Shown piece by piece: positions 1 through 10,032 of a stretch of 64,000 bases of DNA (positions are counted from its first letter, which is position 1; each line of letters starts with the position of its first letter). Both the position numbers and the translations under genes were made by a program. Below the pieces are notes generated by a model. It saw nothing but the letters and a program-made list of their open reading frames with translations, did not search any database and had not been told where the DNA came from. This stretch comes from Neolentinus lepideus HHB14362 ss-1 (taxonomy: Eukaryota; Basidiomycota; Agaricomycetes; Gloeophyllales; Gloeophyllaceae). Location of the stretch: positions 46,602 through 110,601 of the forward strand of contig KV425640.1 of assembly GCA_001632425.1 (NCBI GenBank). The letters are read 5' to 3'.

Positions 1-2383
1 GCATCATGCTGACTGCTGTGTGAGTTCATGCGCAGGTTCGCATGTGGAGTCATCTTTGCTTATGGCAGTAGGTTATACGGAGTTAATACTACGCAAGCTT
101 TCTTGTATTATCAGAGATACCCTAGGGATTCGCTCTCTCTCAAAACGCTGGTATGTTATCATCTTCTACTATAATACACGCTGTGACGGACTCTGGCAGG
201 TGGCGCTGTTATGGTTGGTGATCCGCAAGCCGACCATGCTCTACAGAGTTGAATATTTCCCACCCGCAGGACCTTGGATACAGTGCACGTCGCATTTTGC
301 TTGGATTATATTTACAAATACGCTATCGACCATTATGGAGACGAAACTTTTATGGTGCAGATTGATTGGTACGGTGTTTCCTTCTCGCTTCCTTTTTGCG
401 ATACCTCAACAACTATATATACCTCCAGGACTGCCGGAGTGAGTTTGTCAATCATGTTGTCGGGAGGTCACATATCCGTTGGCGAACTCTGAATGCGAAT
501 TAGGTTACAGTGATTTTTCAGGTGCGCAGAATACTCTGATTCATAGCCGATCCATCCAGATTGACATTACTTGTAGCTGCTCATAGCCGCACTTGTCCAT
601 GGGTAAGATTCTTCACTTTATCTGCATCAATTTGGAGCTGGCTTACAATATGAAACTCCAGCCACTACGTCTGGCGGGTTTGGATTAGTAAGATACTGTA
701 AATTCTGCACAAAGAGTCAACTCTGATATCTTTCAGTCACGGGCAGACATAAACTCGTGACGACTCTTGTTGTGCGTATGTTCTAGGCATTGCCAGGCAC
801 GCCCCTGAATTTTCTGACTGTTATAGGCTCTGCTCGGAACGATACGATGCAGTAAGTTCTACTCGTACGAATTTCCCTAATTACCGTGTTGACAAAGGCT
901 GTTTTGGAAGTATTCGGCCTAAGTCAGTATTCGAGATTCATATTTAACCCCCTCAAATAACATCATTGAATGTGATTCAGTTTCGGCAGCTCTCAGGTGT
1001 GTGTCTACGGATGTTCGTCTTGTACTGTGTCAGGCCGCTTATTCTAGTCACACCAGCTACACATACACCCGTTGGAGCACCTTCCATCATGAGACGTTCT
1101 CATTGGTAGGCTTTATAGCAAAAGATTCCTGCTTAGAATATGGCATGACAGTGTTGTGTCGCAGACCGCTTGTATTGTTACCCTCGCTAGCGCTGTCCTG
1201 GTCGATTGTCTCATCCTGCTGTGCTTGGTCTATTTCCTACGACGCTCTCGTCTAGCATTAGATCCGTAAGTGTCCTCGGATATGTCACATTACGCGCGAC
1301 TAACTGAAGCTCTTTAGATACGAGGGATGGGTCCGAGTGGTCACAGTCTACGTTGCAAACTCGGGTGCCTTCACAAGGTCTAGTTATCTCATAATATACC
1401 CTACTTCATTTCTCAACGTAATCGCAGTATATTTTCTGTTGCGTCTTTGATCACGGTGAGAGCCACCCACGTGTCACCGATATGGCTGCTCTGAACGGCA
1501 GTGTAGTTCTTGGCGGTACCTTCCGGGATCGTATGGCTGGGGCTGGTAGAGCTACAAAGCAAATGTCGGTTTTATCCCGACTCTCTTTTGAGGATATCCC
1601 GATTAATCCAGTATCTAGTATACGTCTATGCATTTCTTACCGGGTGAGTCGAAGCTGATATGCTTACCAGCATCATCCTCAATTTCGTTGTGACTTTACA
1701 GTCTCAATGATCGAGCAAGGGTTTGGGATGGGTCAACCCGTTCATCGCGTGTCTCTTCTTGGGGCTTCTGGACACCATCCGCGCCAACCGGTGCAACTAC
1801 TGGCACTGGCGGGGTAAGGGAGGAAAATAGTTGGTGAAACAGGAATGACAAGCTGATTTCTTGTCCAGGCAAGGTTTGATACGCGCCCTGCAGAGACCCA
1901 GTTCGACGAGGAGATTGTGCGTCTTGGTTGGATTTGCCATCATACCAATTTGCTGACAGCTGCTATCCAGGCCTTGGACAGCCACAAGCCATCAGATCGT
2001 TCTGACCCGTCTGATGTGCAGGATTCTAGCGGCGACGACTCTCGAGACACTTCAAAATGAACAATAAGCCTTGGCTGGCAGCGCAACGCTACTCCGGAGC
2101 CTCGACACCCTCCACGCGAACCTGAATGGACGAACACAATGTATGCAGGAACTAGACGATCGCACGGAAATCCAGGCTTCATGGACAACCGACGAATGCG
2201 ACTCCCCATCGCCACCACATACCGGTCGGGAGGTGATATCATCTCTTGGCACTGAATTAACCACACCTCCCTGTATGTATCTGAGAATCTGAATTGGACG
2301 CCACTGCTATCTGCTGATGTGGAAAACCCATACATACGACCGAGGGAGCAGCAGCCTTTATTGGGTTCGCATGTATCTACATA
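1..2383 (+). CDS. DUF6534-like fungal multi-pass membrane protein, 5'-partial
   Basis: Coding pieces in consistent order match the fungal seven-helix family often labelled DUF6534. A segment around 73-150 reads LYGVNTTQAFLYYQRYP, followed after short introns by VALLWL and LDTVHVAFCLDYIYKYAI (about 270-350). Around 1180-1260 a helix reads TLASAVLVDCLILLCLVYFL followed by RRSR, as in the sixth helix of the family. A hydrophobic piece near 1710-1790 (GWVNPFIACLFLGLLDTI) could be the last helix. A polar tail follows (about 1870-2383, ending LLGSHVST and stop). The first exon lies outside the window. The middle exons could not be joined with certainty, and the polar tail might be a separate gene. 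Family members have no known biochemical role. The family assignment rests on remembered motifs. Confidence 0.5.
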
Positions 2384-3334
2384 GAAGGGCAAAATCGGAG
2401 GACGTCTACCTCTGGCTCCGGATCCGATGAATGTAGACTTGATATTCGGCGAGACGGGCTATGATTAGCATGGGGCTGGGTCCTAACAACCTACTTTGCG
2501 CGTCCGATTCAGCGCCAAGGCGTGTACTCAATTAACTCCCAAGACCTCGCCATACACGCGTAGACCGTCAGACAAACACGACGGTTGCCCCTTCTCCTGC
2601 ACCATTCAACACGCACTCAAGATCAAAATTCAGAGCTTACCTGCGCCCGCAATCTTGAACCTCATGTTCACGTCAACCAAATCTGATTGGCGCTCGAACC
2701 ATAAAATTACGACAGTACACAATACAGTGCACCGGTATTAACGTATGTAGGGTATGGACTATACTTGAAATGTACAACGATGGGTCGGATTCGACTGGAC
2801 TGTGGATGTAAACGAGAACTCGAAAGCGAGAACGAGACGCCGACTAACAAAACACTTCGATGCTTACAGAGACAACAGTAAAGGCAGGAACTAAAAGAAA
2901 GGACAGGTAAGCTTGACAGCGAACCAGGACAGACAGGGGTAATGCATGCGCAGAAACGGTAAATGCCAATGCAGGTGGATGGACACGAGAAGCTGAATCT
3001 CTAGGGGGAGGAAAGGAGTTGCGAGAAAACAGAAAGGGAAAGGGAAAGGGAAAGGGAAAGGGAGACGCGACGTGTAACGACCGGAAATGTTCACAACGGA
3101 AAGCAAAAGACTAGAGAAAAAAAGAAAATAATAACACAAATGAAAACAATAAAGTTTAAAGAGCGATATTTACAACGAGCGAGCGAGAGCGAGGCCGCAG
3201 ACAGTGCTGATCGGCTAGATGGGTGAAAGAACACGGTAGACTGGGGTGAAGGGACACGGGCGACTGGGGTGAAACTGGGGCGAAAAGCGCAGGCACAACA
3301 CGGGCGACACGAAAGCAAGACACACAAGCAAGCA
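2384..3334. other. Intergenic stretch, no gene seen
   Basis: No exon-like reading frame is supported here. The stretch carries a GGGAAA microsatellite and the 3' flank of the RGS gene on the minus strand. Confidence 0.6.
3032..3063 (+). repeat. (GGGAAA)n microsatellite
   Basis: About five consecutive GGGAAA hexamers lie downstream of the RGS gene. The unit is not the fungal telomere repeat TTAGGG. Confidence 0.85.
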
Positions 3335-5733
3335 CTACCGCCCATCCGGAATCGCCACCACAATCCCGACCATCACCCACGAAACCACAGCCGCAACCAC
3401 AGCGCTCCGCACCACAATCTCCCACTGCGCGCGCGTCACGACCGGGCTCCAGATCTTCGTCAGCGGGCTCGCAAACGCCGGCACCTGCTTCTGGTACTGC
3501 AGCCGCACCCCCAACTTTGGCGGAGGAGCGCTGAAGGACCGCGGCGGAGGAGCGTCGAAGCTAAACGGACTCGCCACCCCACCCCGCTTCTCCTCCATCC
3601 GCACCCGCGCCTCCTCCTCCTTCCGCCTCTTCGCGTCCTCCCGCGCCTTCACCACCCCCGTCCGCCCAACACACCACTCCTGCACGCGCGCCATCAGCGC
3701 CCACCACCGCCCCGTCTTCCCCACCGCCTCCTTCTGCACATCCACATGCGTCTTCTTCAGCGCCCGCTTCTCATCCACACCCGGCGTCCATACCGTCTTC
3801 ACAGGCTGCGAACACCCCCTCCTCGGCGGCAGCCCATCAAAGTCAAACACATCCTCCTTGCCCCCAACACCGCCCCTCCCCCACTGCATCCCCCTCTGCG
3901 GGCCCACCCCGAACCCCGTCGTATCCGTCTCCCACCCATCACCATCCCTCCCCTTCTCAAGGTCCGCAATATCATCCCAATCGCTGTCCGACTCCCACGC
4001 ATGTATAAACTCGGCCGTCTTCGCATTCGCCTCCCACTCCGCGCTCTCGTCCGGCACCTGCGAGCCCCGCCGCTCCCGCGCAGCAAGCTCCACATCCGTA
4101 TAGTACGTCGCCGTCGCCGGTCCCTCCACAGGCGGCTCAGAATCCTCAAACGCATCCGAGATCTGGATCCGCGGATACGTGATCCCATGCGCTTCCTGGA
4201 CGTCAGTCACCCCGCTGACGCACGAATAACCAGAGGACGTAGAGGGCCGCGACAGCTCTGCTTCGTGAGGCTCGCTGACTACAATGGCAGGCTGTGGAGG
4301 CATGGGACCGCCAGAGGAAAAGGGAATATCGACTCTGAGTCTCGGTTGACCGGAGATGTTGCTAGTCGCGATGTGCCTAGCCCGGGGAGGAAGCAAGGGA
4401 GCAGGAGGCCTCGTGATCGGCTTTGGAGGCTCGACGTGCAATTCCTCTTCATCTTCTTCCTGGCTCTTCCACCTCGTGAGCATGGTCTTGATCGTCCTGG
4501 CCCGTCCGCCTTTTTCGCTGGTGAATGAGAAGGTCGGACTCCTGGGACTAATGGGACCGGGGCTGAGTTGACCCTGACTGATTCTGGTCCTGATGCTAGT
4601 AAGACGGCGAGGGTTATTGGTAGCGACGACAGGATGCTCTGGATGAGGTTGGGGGTTGGAGATGGATGGACGCGAAAGCTCAAACTTGCGAAGCTGGCGA
4701 AAGTCGCCGAAAACGTAGATCATCATACAGACCTGCAAAGTGTCAGAGTTGGTACATAGCACGACTTGAGAAACACTTACGCCATGCAAACTGGCGACTA
4801 CAATGGTCAAACCCAGCCATAGACCGGGGAGAGCTGCGAATCGCAGCCACCTGACCCACCCCTCGACGAAACTAGCTATCCAGATGGGCAGGCTGCCTGA
4901 AGTGGCGATGACGCAACCACCCACAAGTCCACAGAGCCCTCGGTTCGTGCCGACGTTTGAGTAGGCAGCGAGGACGAACCTGTCGAGCGAGGCGCGGAGG
5001 GCGGTGGTAGAGATAAGAGAAAGGTCTGCGAAAATGGCAGGATCGGGGTGCGAAAAGGTGTAAGAGGACTGCTGGGAGGGATTGGGACTAAAGCAACCAT
5101 AAGGGCGTGGTGAAGTAGGAGAAAGGGGTTGTGTATGAAAGGGGGCCAAAACGTCAGAGGCGACGTTCAGCTCGTAGGGAGCACCTGGGGTAAGAAAAGT
5201 CTGCTTTGCGCGCTGGTAAAAAAGGGCAAGAGAAGGACAGGGGTCGGCAGGGCCAGGGGAAACACGGTACTCGAAAGCGGTAAAGGGGGCAGGGGTATCC
5301 GAGTCTTCCGAGTCGACTGAAAAGGTGGGAGAGACGGTTCTTGCTGCGGACTTTGCCTTTGTGCGGACAGCCCAGTCGTTGTAGCGCCGGGTGTACTCGC
5401 GGAGCCAGAGAATAAAGTAGCTTGGGAGGGCGTCAGAGGGGCAGAATGATAAAAGTAACAGACGTACAGGTTCTCTGGGGCATTCTCTACAAACAGCAGC
5501 CACTCTTCAAAGTCCTTGAGCCCGAGCGGGGGGAGATGCTTGCGACTAAGAACATCCTCGAGACGGACCTTGAACAAGGGCGTGACGGCGCAGGACCTGA
5601 CTTTACCGACTGCGGGGGGCGGGTTGCAGAGGCGGGCGGGGAGGGAGAGGAGGTACTTGACGGAGAGCTTGATGGCCCTTGGCTGCCTGTGTGGGCGGGG
5701 CTTGCGGAGGTCCATGGGCAGACGCGCATACAC
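3335..5733 (-). CDS. RGS-domain protein with membrane segments (Rax1/RgsB-like)
   Basis: Three exons, 5733-5468, 5420-4781 and 4732-3335, join to 2304 nt (767 aa). The junctions use GTACGT...AAG and GTAAGT...CAG introns. The N-terminus contains an RGS core, LEDVLSRKHLPPLGLKDFEE (residues about 56-75), continuing across the first intron as ENAPENLYFILWLREYTRRY. A hydrophobic region around residues 230-310 (WIASFVEGW, LPGLWLGLTIVVASL, VCMMIYVF) supplies two or three helices. A long Pro/Ser/acidic region follows, and a final helix (SAVVAAVVSWVMVGIVVAI) sits at the C-terminus. RGS domains accelerate GTP hydrolysis by G-alpha subunits. An N-terminal RGS followed by membrane helices resembles yeast Rax1 and Aspergillus RgsB, so a membrane role is inferred. 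The large plus-strand frame at 3269-4528 is an antisense shadow. Confidence 0.8.
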
Positions 5734-7106
5734 CCATGGCTAATAAAACCGCTGGGGAACGTGGCGTTTGGCTTGGAAGCGAGTTCCACAGAATCCAATT
5801 TATCGAAATCGGGCCCTGGATCTGGTCATCCTCCCACGGCAGCCTCATTGCCCTTTTCGGATCTCTGTCACGTCTCTTCACAGACGATCCTCGTTGCGCC
5901 ACAATCCTGGTCATACAAGGTGAATCCTGCATGCACTAATTGTATCGGCGGAGAACCCCCTCGCTCGCATCAAATATCCTACTTTAACGCAAGTCAATTC
6001 AGTCGATCGTAGGGGCCACACCTAGCATTCCACGACCTTACTATTTCCTTTCCCCGCTGTTTCCTCTGCAAATGGCACACTCTTGTTTAATTGCATCGTC
6101 CGCTCAAATCTCGTCCGCCAATTTACCTTACCTCCGGGCTCGATAGACACCGGATGCCCAGACCCTATATCTGGCCCTTTCACATCTTTCACTTTACCAA
6201 TATGAAATCCATATGCCTCTCAGCTGACTTCGCAGTCTCTCCGTATAAAGCTATCTCGGTCAACCCATGCTCTGTTACAACTCAGGCGACCTCCATCGGA
6301 CCATCGAGGGGAAGACGCTATTTCCTAGTATTCTTCCATGTACATCACGGAAGGATACTAGACACTATCGTCCCTCCCCACTAATTTCACCATCTTCAAC
6401 GTTCCGAAACAATATCTCGGTATGGCCCGTCCGCGTCAGATCTCTGCATTGTCAAAAAATGATACTAACGCGTCTATCTTTTCCCAAGTTTCACAGACAC
6501 CTCCGTCCAACAAACATACTTCCTGCGATTACATTTCTCCGCGCGACTGGGAAGATGATCCACACCTCCTTCTGACCTCGAATAATCGAGCGCCGCATCT
6601 CCGCTGACCGTGCGGCGTCCTCAACCGCTCCGACAAAACCTACCGTCTCCCCGTCGCAATTCTCTCATGACAGGACCGCGTGCGGGTTTATCGGACTGCG
6701 CGACTACAATCCGGATCTGCATGCACCACCAAGAACTCGCGTGCCCCCCGTCCTCGCCTAAACATAGCGCGCACACCGTCTTCCATTGCCTGCTCATCCC
6801 CACCCCCGACGAATTTCCGGCCGCACAGCTTTAGGAGCCCCGCGAATGTGCGGTCAGCGAAGATAGGCTTTACGGTATGCGATCTCGCGAGGGGGTGGAG
6901 ATCTGTGGCCCTTTACGCGAGGAGGAGGGGGTCCGGAGACAGCGCAGGATTTTTCTGTAGACCAATCATGGTTGTAAGCACAGAGCACAGACACCCGGCG
7001 TTGGGCGCATGCGGGAGACTGGAATCTGATTAGAAGAAACCCAGTTACGCCTTGTTCGGTTCGCGCTGCACGGTGATTGGTGGGCGAGCTGGGGAGGTGG
7101 GCAGCG
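5734..7106. other. Intergenic stretch upstream of the RGS gene, no gene seen
   Basis: Several overlapping open frames exist on both strands, but none shows a recognisable domain or a chain of exons. The proximal part should hold the RGS promoter. Confidence 0.5.
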
Positions 7107-7169
7107 GGTCTCGAGCCAATGACAGGGGGGTCTCGTAGCCAATGACAGAGGGTCTCGAGCCAATGACAG
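7107..7169 (+). repeat. Three tandem ~20-bp units each carrying CCAAT
   Basis: The unit GGTCTCGAGCCAATGACAG occurs at 7107-7125 and again at about 7151-7169. A diverged middle copy (TCTCGTAGCCAATGACAG) lies at about 7131-7148. Each keeps AGCCAATGACAG. The CCAAT box binds the Hap/NF-Y complex in fungi. No gene start lies nearby, so function is unknown. Confidence 0.7.
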
Positions 7170-7508
7170 TGAGTCTCTGAGAGCGGGACGAGGGGCAGGC
7201 GGTTGGGTTCTTCATAATGAACAGAATAGCTACCGTCCGACTCGCCGGAAATGTGTTTCTCTGGAACGCTGGTCATGCGGGTTTTGCATGATCGGAGGGC
7301 GCTTGAGTGCTTTTGATGCGGGCCATTTGACGGAACCTACTTTGCGGCGGGAAACCGCGATGCAGACGGTGCAGTCTCGTTCTGAGCTTTTAGAACCAGG
7401 TCTGTCGAACGATCGTGTTTATTCGCCGGTACACGAACTGTCGGTCAGCATATATACAGGCCCGTGCGATCCCAGACAGATTGGACATTCAGGTATGCTC
7501 GAGGTAAG

Positions 7509-7795
7509 GTGAAAACAAGCAAAGGTGGCCATCTCGTGCGTTCAGTATGGTCTGCTAAACTCGTAACCACCCTCTCGATCGAGATTGGGGCAGAATCTCA
7601 CAGGCTATCCATTACTGACTTCTTATCGGACTCAGGATCAATAATAGGTCAAAGGCGGCGAGATGGGTTATTGCGCCAACGACGAGGACTGTCGGTGAGT
7701 GTACTACTATACGTCAGTACTAGTCTAGTCTGGTCTAAACGCGATACGTAGCGACTTTCCCACCAAGCCCGCTTGAAAGTGCTAAAGACAATAAC
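7509..7795 (+). repeat. Direct repeat copy A (related to the hydrolase upstream region)
   Basis: This block is clearly similar to copy B (7850-8943 with the MITE removed). Shared landmarks in order are GCGTTCAGTATGG, CAATAATAGGTCAAAG, TTATTGCGCCAACGAC, GGTGAGTGTACTACT, TCTAGTCTGGTCTAAA, GCGATACGTAGC and TGAAAGTGCTA. In copy B the sequence ACAATG holds the hydrolase start codon. Copy A has ACAATA at the equivalent place, so it lacks the start. Confidence 0.85.
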
Positions 7796-7918
7796 GTTGA
7801 AATCTTGGAACGACTGAATAACCAGTTCGACGAGAGATGCTGGAGGCAAGATGAAAACCAGCGAAGCTGAGAGCTATCTTATGCGTTCAGTATGGCCTGC
7901 ACTTCCAAGGATGCTGCT

Positions 7919-7926
7919 GTTTTCGT
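7919..7926 (+). repeat. Left 8-bp target-site duplication
   Basis: GTTTTCGT directly precedes the MITE and is repeated exactly at 8718-8725. An 8-bp duplication is typical of hAT-superfamily insertion. Confidence 0.85.
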
Positions 7927-8717
7927 TGCACAGGAAAAATGGCGAGGCACTGCGAGGCGTGGCGAGGCACCTGCGAGGCACTTGAGCCGATAGGTGAGTC
8001 GTGTCGACTAAGTGTTCGCCCTCGCATAGAGTTTATTTGATGAATATATATATGTTTTATGCTACCTATATATAATGTTTTTAAACCTTTGAGCCTACCT
8101 TTATGTTGAGCACTAACTTACTAAGGGACCCTATATCTCAAGAGATAATTTGTAAGTAGACACGCGTGGTCAGGACAGTGAATTAACTGAAGTGGTCTTT
8201 CATTTATATTCAATATTGTATATCTATGCTTTAAATATAAGGAACTGACTATCCTACTGCTTGCTGTACAAGTTAGCACTGTCTTAAGTGTCGATCCTTG
8301 CAATGAGTCCAAGCTTGAGTACTTGAGTGCCTCGCCACTGCCTCGCAAGTGCCTCTCGAATGCCTCGCCACTGCCTCGCAATGCCTCGCCACTCGAGTCG
8401 ACTCGAATAGAGCGTCGACAACGCTAAGTCCGGCGGAGTTGGTCCCTGAGTCTCAATATGGTCTTGGGGGACTCATTCTTCCCAAATATGGACTGATAAT
8501 CAATAGACAAGTCCCAATGGACCTCAATGGACCCGAAAGATTCATCTGCGACTCGCTCAAGTGAGCAGAACATAGCAAGAAAAAGTGCATTATCCTTTAG
8601 ACAGATCATTTATATGTTATTGGAAGATTTAATACTGACACAATACATTCACTAAAATATGGACTCAAGTGCCTCGCCAATCGTGCCTCGCAGTGCCTCG
8701 CCATTTTCCCACTGCCC
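7927..8717. mobile_element. Non-autonomous hAT-like MITE (791 bp)
   Basis: The element is flanked by the exact 8-bp repeat GTTTTCGT. Near its ends are inverted repeats with 23 identical bases (7936-7958 against the reverse complement of 8685-8707), beginning AAAATGGCGAGG. The outermost ~9-10 bases are less similar. GCGAGGC or its complement occurs four times at the left end (7942-7979), five times in an inner block (8329-8389) and three times at the right end (8671-8701). Clustered subterminal motifs like these are usual transposase-binding signals in hAT elements. The interior is AT-rich with no transposase-like frame, so the element would need a transposase supplied elsewhere. The inner block resembles another right end, which may mean a nested or composite structure. 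Confidence 0.85.
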
Positions 8718-8725
8718 GTTTTCGT
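8718..8725 (+). repeat. Right 8-bp target-site duplication
   Basis: GTTTTCGT directly follows the MITE, identical to 7919-7926. Confidence 0.85.
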
Positions 8726-8943
8726 ACAAAGTCCCGCGCTATCCAATATTGACTTCTCATTGGGCTCGGGGTCAATAATAGGTCAAAGCTTGGGACGAGA
8801 TGGATTATTGCGCCAACGACAAGGACTATCGGTCACGGCGACGGTGAGTGTACTACTGTGCATCAGTCTAGTCTGGTCTAAATGCGATACGTAGCAGCAC
8901 CGCGCCCACTTCCCACTGAGCCCGCGTGAAAGTGCTACAGACA

Positions 8944-9834
8944 ATGTCCCTACCCCCTCCAAGCGATAACCAGGCATACTGGGACGTATCGGCCTTGATG
9001 ACCGGGACGGTATACCTCCCCACCCGTTTCATGATCGCCAACGCGCGCAACCCAGACGAAATAATCGAAGCACCCGTCCTCTCCTTCCTCCTGCGCAGCG
9101 CTTCGCACCCTGACGTCAACTTTATCTTCGATCTCGGCATCCGGAAAGACATGCACAGCTACCCGACGCCCGTCGTCGAAGGGAGCGTGCGCTTCTTCCG
9201 CGCAAAGGTCGACCAGGACGCAGCAGAGGCCATCGCGAAGGGCGGGCTCTCCGCGGACGCGATCAGCCATGTGTGCCTCTCCCACTGCCACTGGGACCAC
9301 ATCGGCGACCCCGCACAGTTCCCGAACGCGCGCCTCATAGCGGGGGGCGAGAGCCGCGCCCTGTTCGACCCCGGCTGGCCCGCGGACCCATCGTCGTGGT
9401 ACGCCTCCGACCTGCTCCCGCCTGACAGGACGCTATTCCTCCCGGCCACGTCCGACGCGTGTGCGACGTGGAGGCCCCTCGGGCCGCTACAATATGCATG
9501 CAACTTTTTCGGCGACGGCTCGCTGTACGTCGTCGCAGCAGGCGCTGGGCACCTCCCCGGCCACATCAACCTCCTCGTGCGCACCTCTCCCGACGGCGGC
9601 TGGGCGTATCTCGGCGGGGACTGCGCGCACGACTGGCGGCACATCACCGGCGAAGAGGATATCGCCGAGGGCTCGCATAGAGACGTCCGCCTCGCAAAGG
9701 AGCACATCTCGTTCGTGAGGCAGTTACGGGAGCACAACACTAGGTTGAGGGTACTCCTCGCGCACGACAGGGGGTGGTATGAGAACGGCGAGGGCGGGGC
9801 GGCGTTCTGGCCTGGGAAGGTTGTATCTGCATGA
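8944..9834 (+). CDS. Metallo-beta-lactamase-fold hydrolase (lactonase-like)
   Basis: A single uninterrupted frame of 296 codons starts MSLPPPSDNQAYWD. It carries the zinc signature SHCHWDHIGD (HxHxDH, residues about 119-128). Downstream are GHLPGHINLLV, which supplies a further metal histidine, and GGDCAHDW, which supplies the bridging aspartate. A last histidine occurs in LLAHDRGW. This set is that of the AttM/AiiA-like branch of N-acyl-homoserine-lactone lactonases and related fungal hydrolases. The substrate cannot be read from sequence. An in-frame upstream ATG at 8926 exists, but 8944 matches the break in the duplicated leader. The absence of introns is unusual next to its neighbours. 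The promoter is a duplicated block containing a MITE about 230 bp upstream of the start. Confidence 0.88.
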   Translation: MSLPPPSDNQAYWDVSALMTGTVYLPTRFMIANARNPDEIIEAPVLSFLLRSASHPDVNFIFDLGIRKDMHSYPTPVVEGSVRFFRAKVDQDAAEAIAKGGLSADAISHVCLSHCHWDHIGDPAQFPNARLIAGGESRALFDPGWPADPSSWYASDLLPPDRTLFLPATSDACATWRPLGPLQYACNFFGDGSLYVVAAGAGHLPGHINLLVRTSPDGGWAYLGGDCAHDWRHITGEEDIAEGSHRDVRLAKEHISFVRQLREHNTRLRVLLAHDRGWYENGEGGAAFWPGKVVSA

Positions 9835-10032
9835 ATCAATTAATTAATTATTCAAGAAGCCCGCTAAAGGGAAGGAGAAGCGCGATAGCATGCAAGAATG
9901 TACAGATGCGTGTAATGCAAGATGCTCTAGGTGTTGTTCTAAATGAATGTCCCCCATCCAATGAAATGTAAATCCTATATCAGTCCCAACGTGCCACTCC
10001 TATCCAAAGACGGCACTTTCAAGATATTTTGT

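Larger units (their letters stand above)
7850..8943 (+). repeat. Direct repeat copy B, interrupted by a MITE; promoter of the hydrolase gene
   Basis: The second copy of the duplicated block consists of 7850-7918 and 8726-8943, separated by the MITE and its target duplications. It runs straight into the start codon of the metallo-beta-lactamase-fold gene, so it is that gene's immediate promoter and leader. Confidence 0.8.

Noticed and set aside
3032..3063. GGGAAA array as a possible telomere-like repeat
   Set aside because: The unit differs from TTAGGG and the array is internal between genes.
3269..4528. A 419-codon plus-strand frame
   Set aside because: It is antisense to the RGS gene's third exon, extremely rich in Arg/Pro/His, with no domain; the minus-strand protein has clear motifs.
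8329..8405. Regular GCCTCGC array as a possible CRISPR
   Set aside because: The spacing is too short and irregular, the genome is eukaryotic, and the motif also marks both MITE ends.
9159..9839. A 226-codon minus-strand frame
   Set aside because: It is a shadow of the GC-rich hydrolase coding sequence, which carries the zinc motif on the plus strand.
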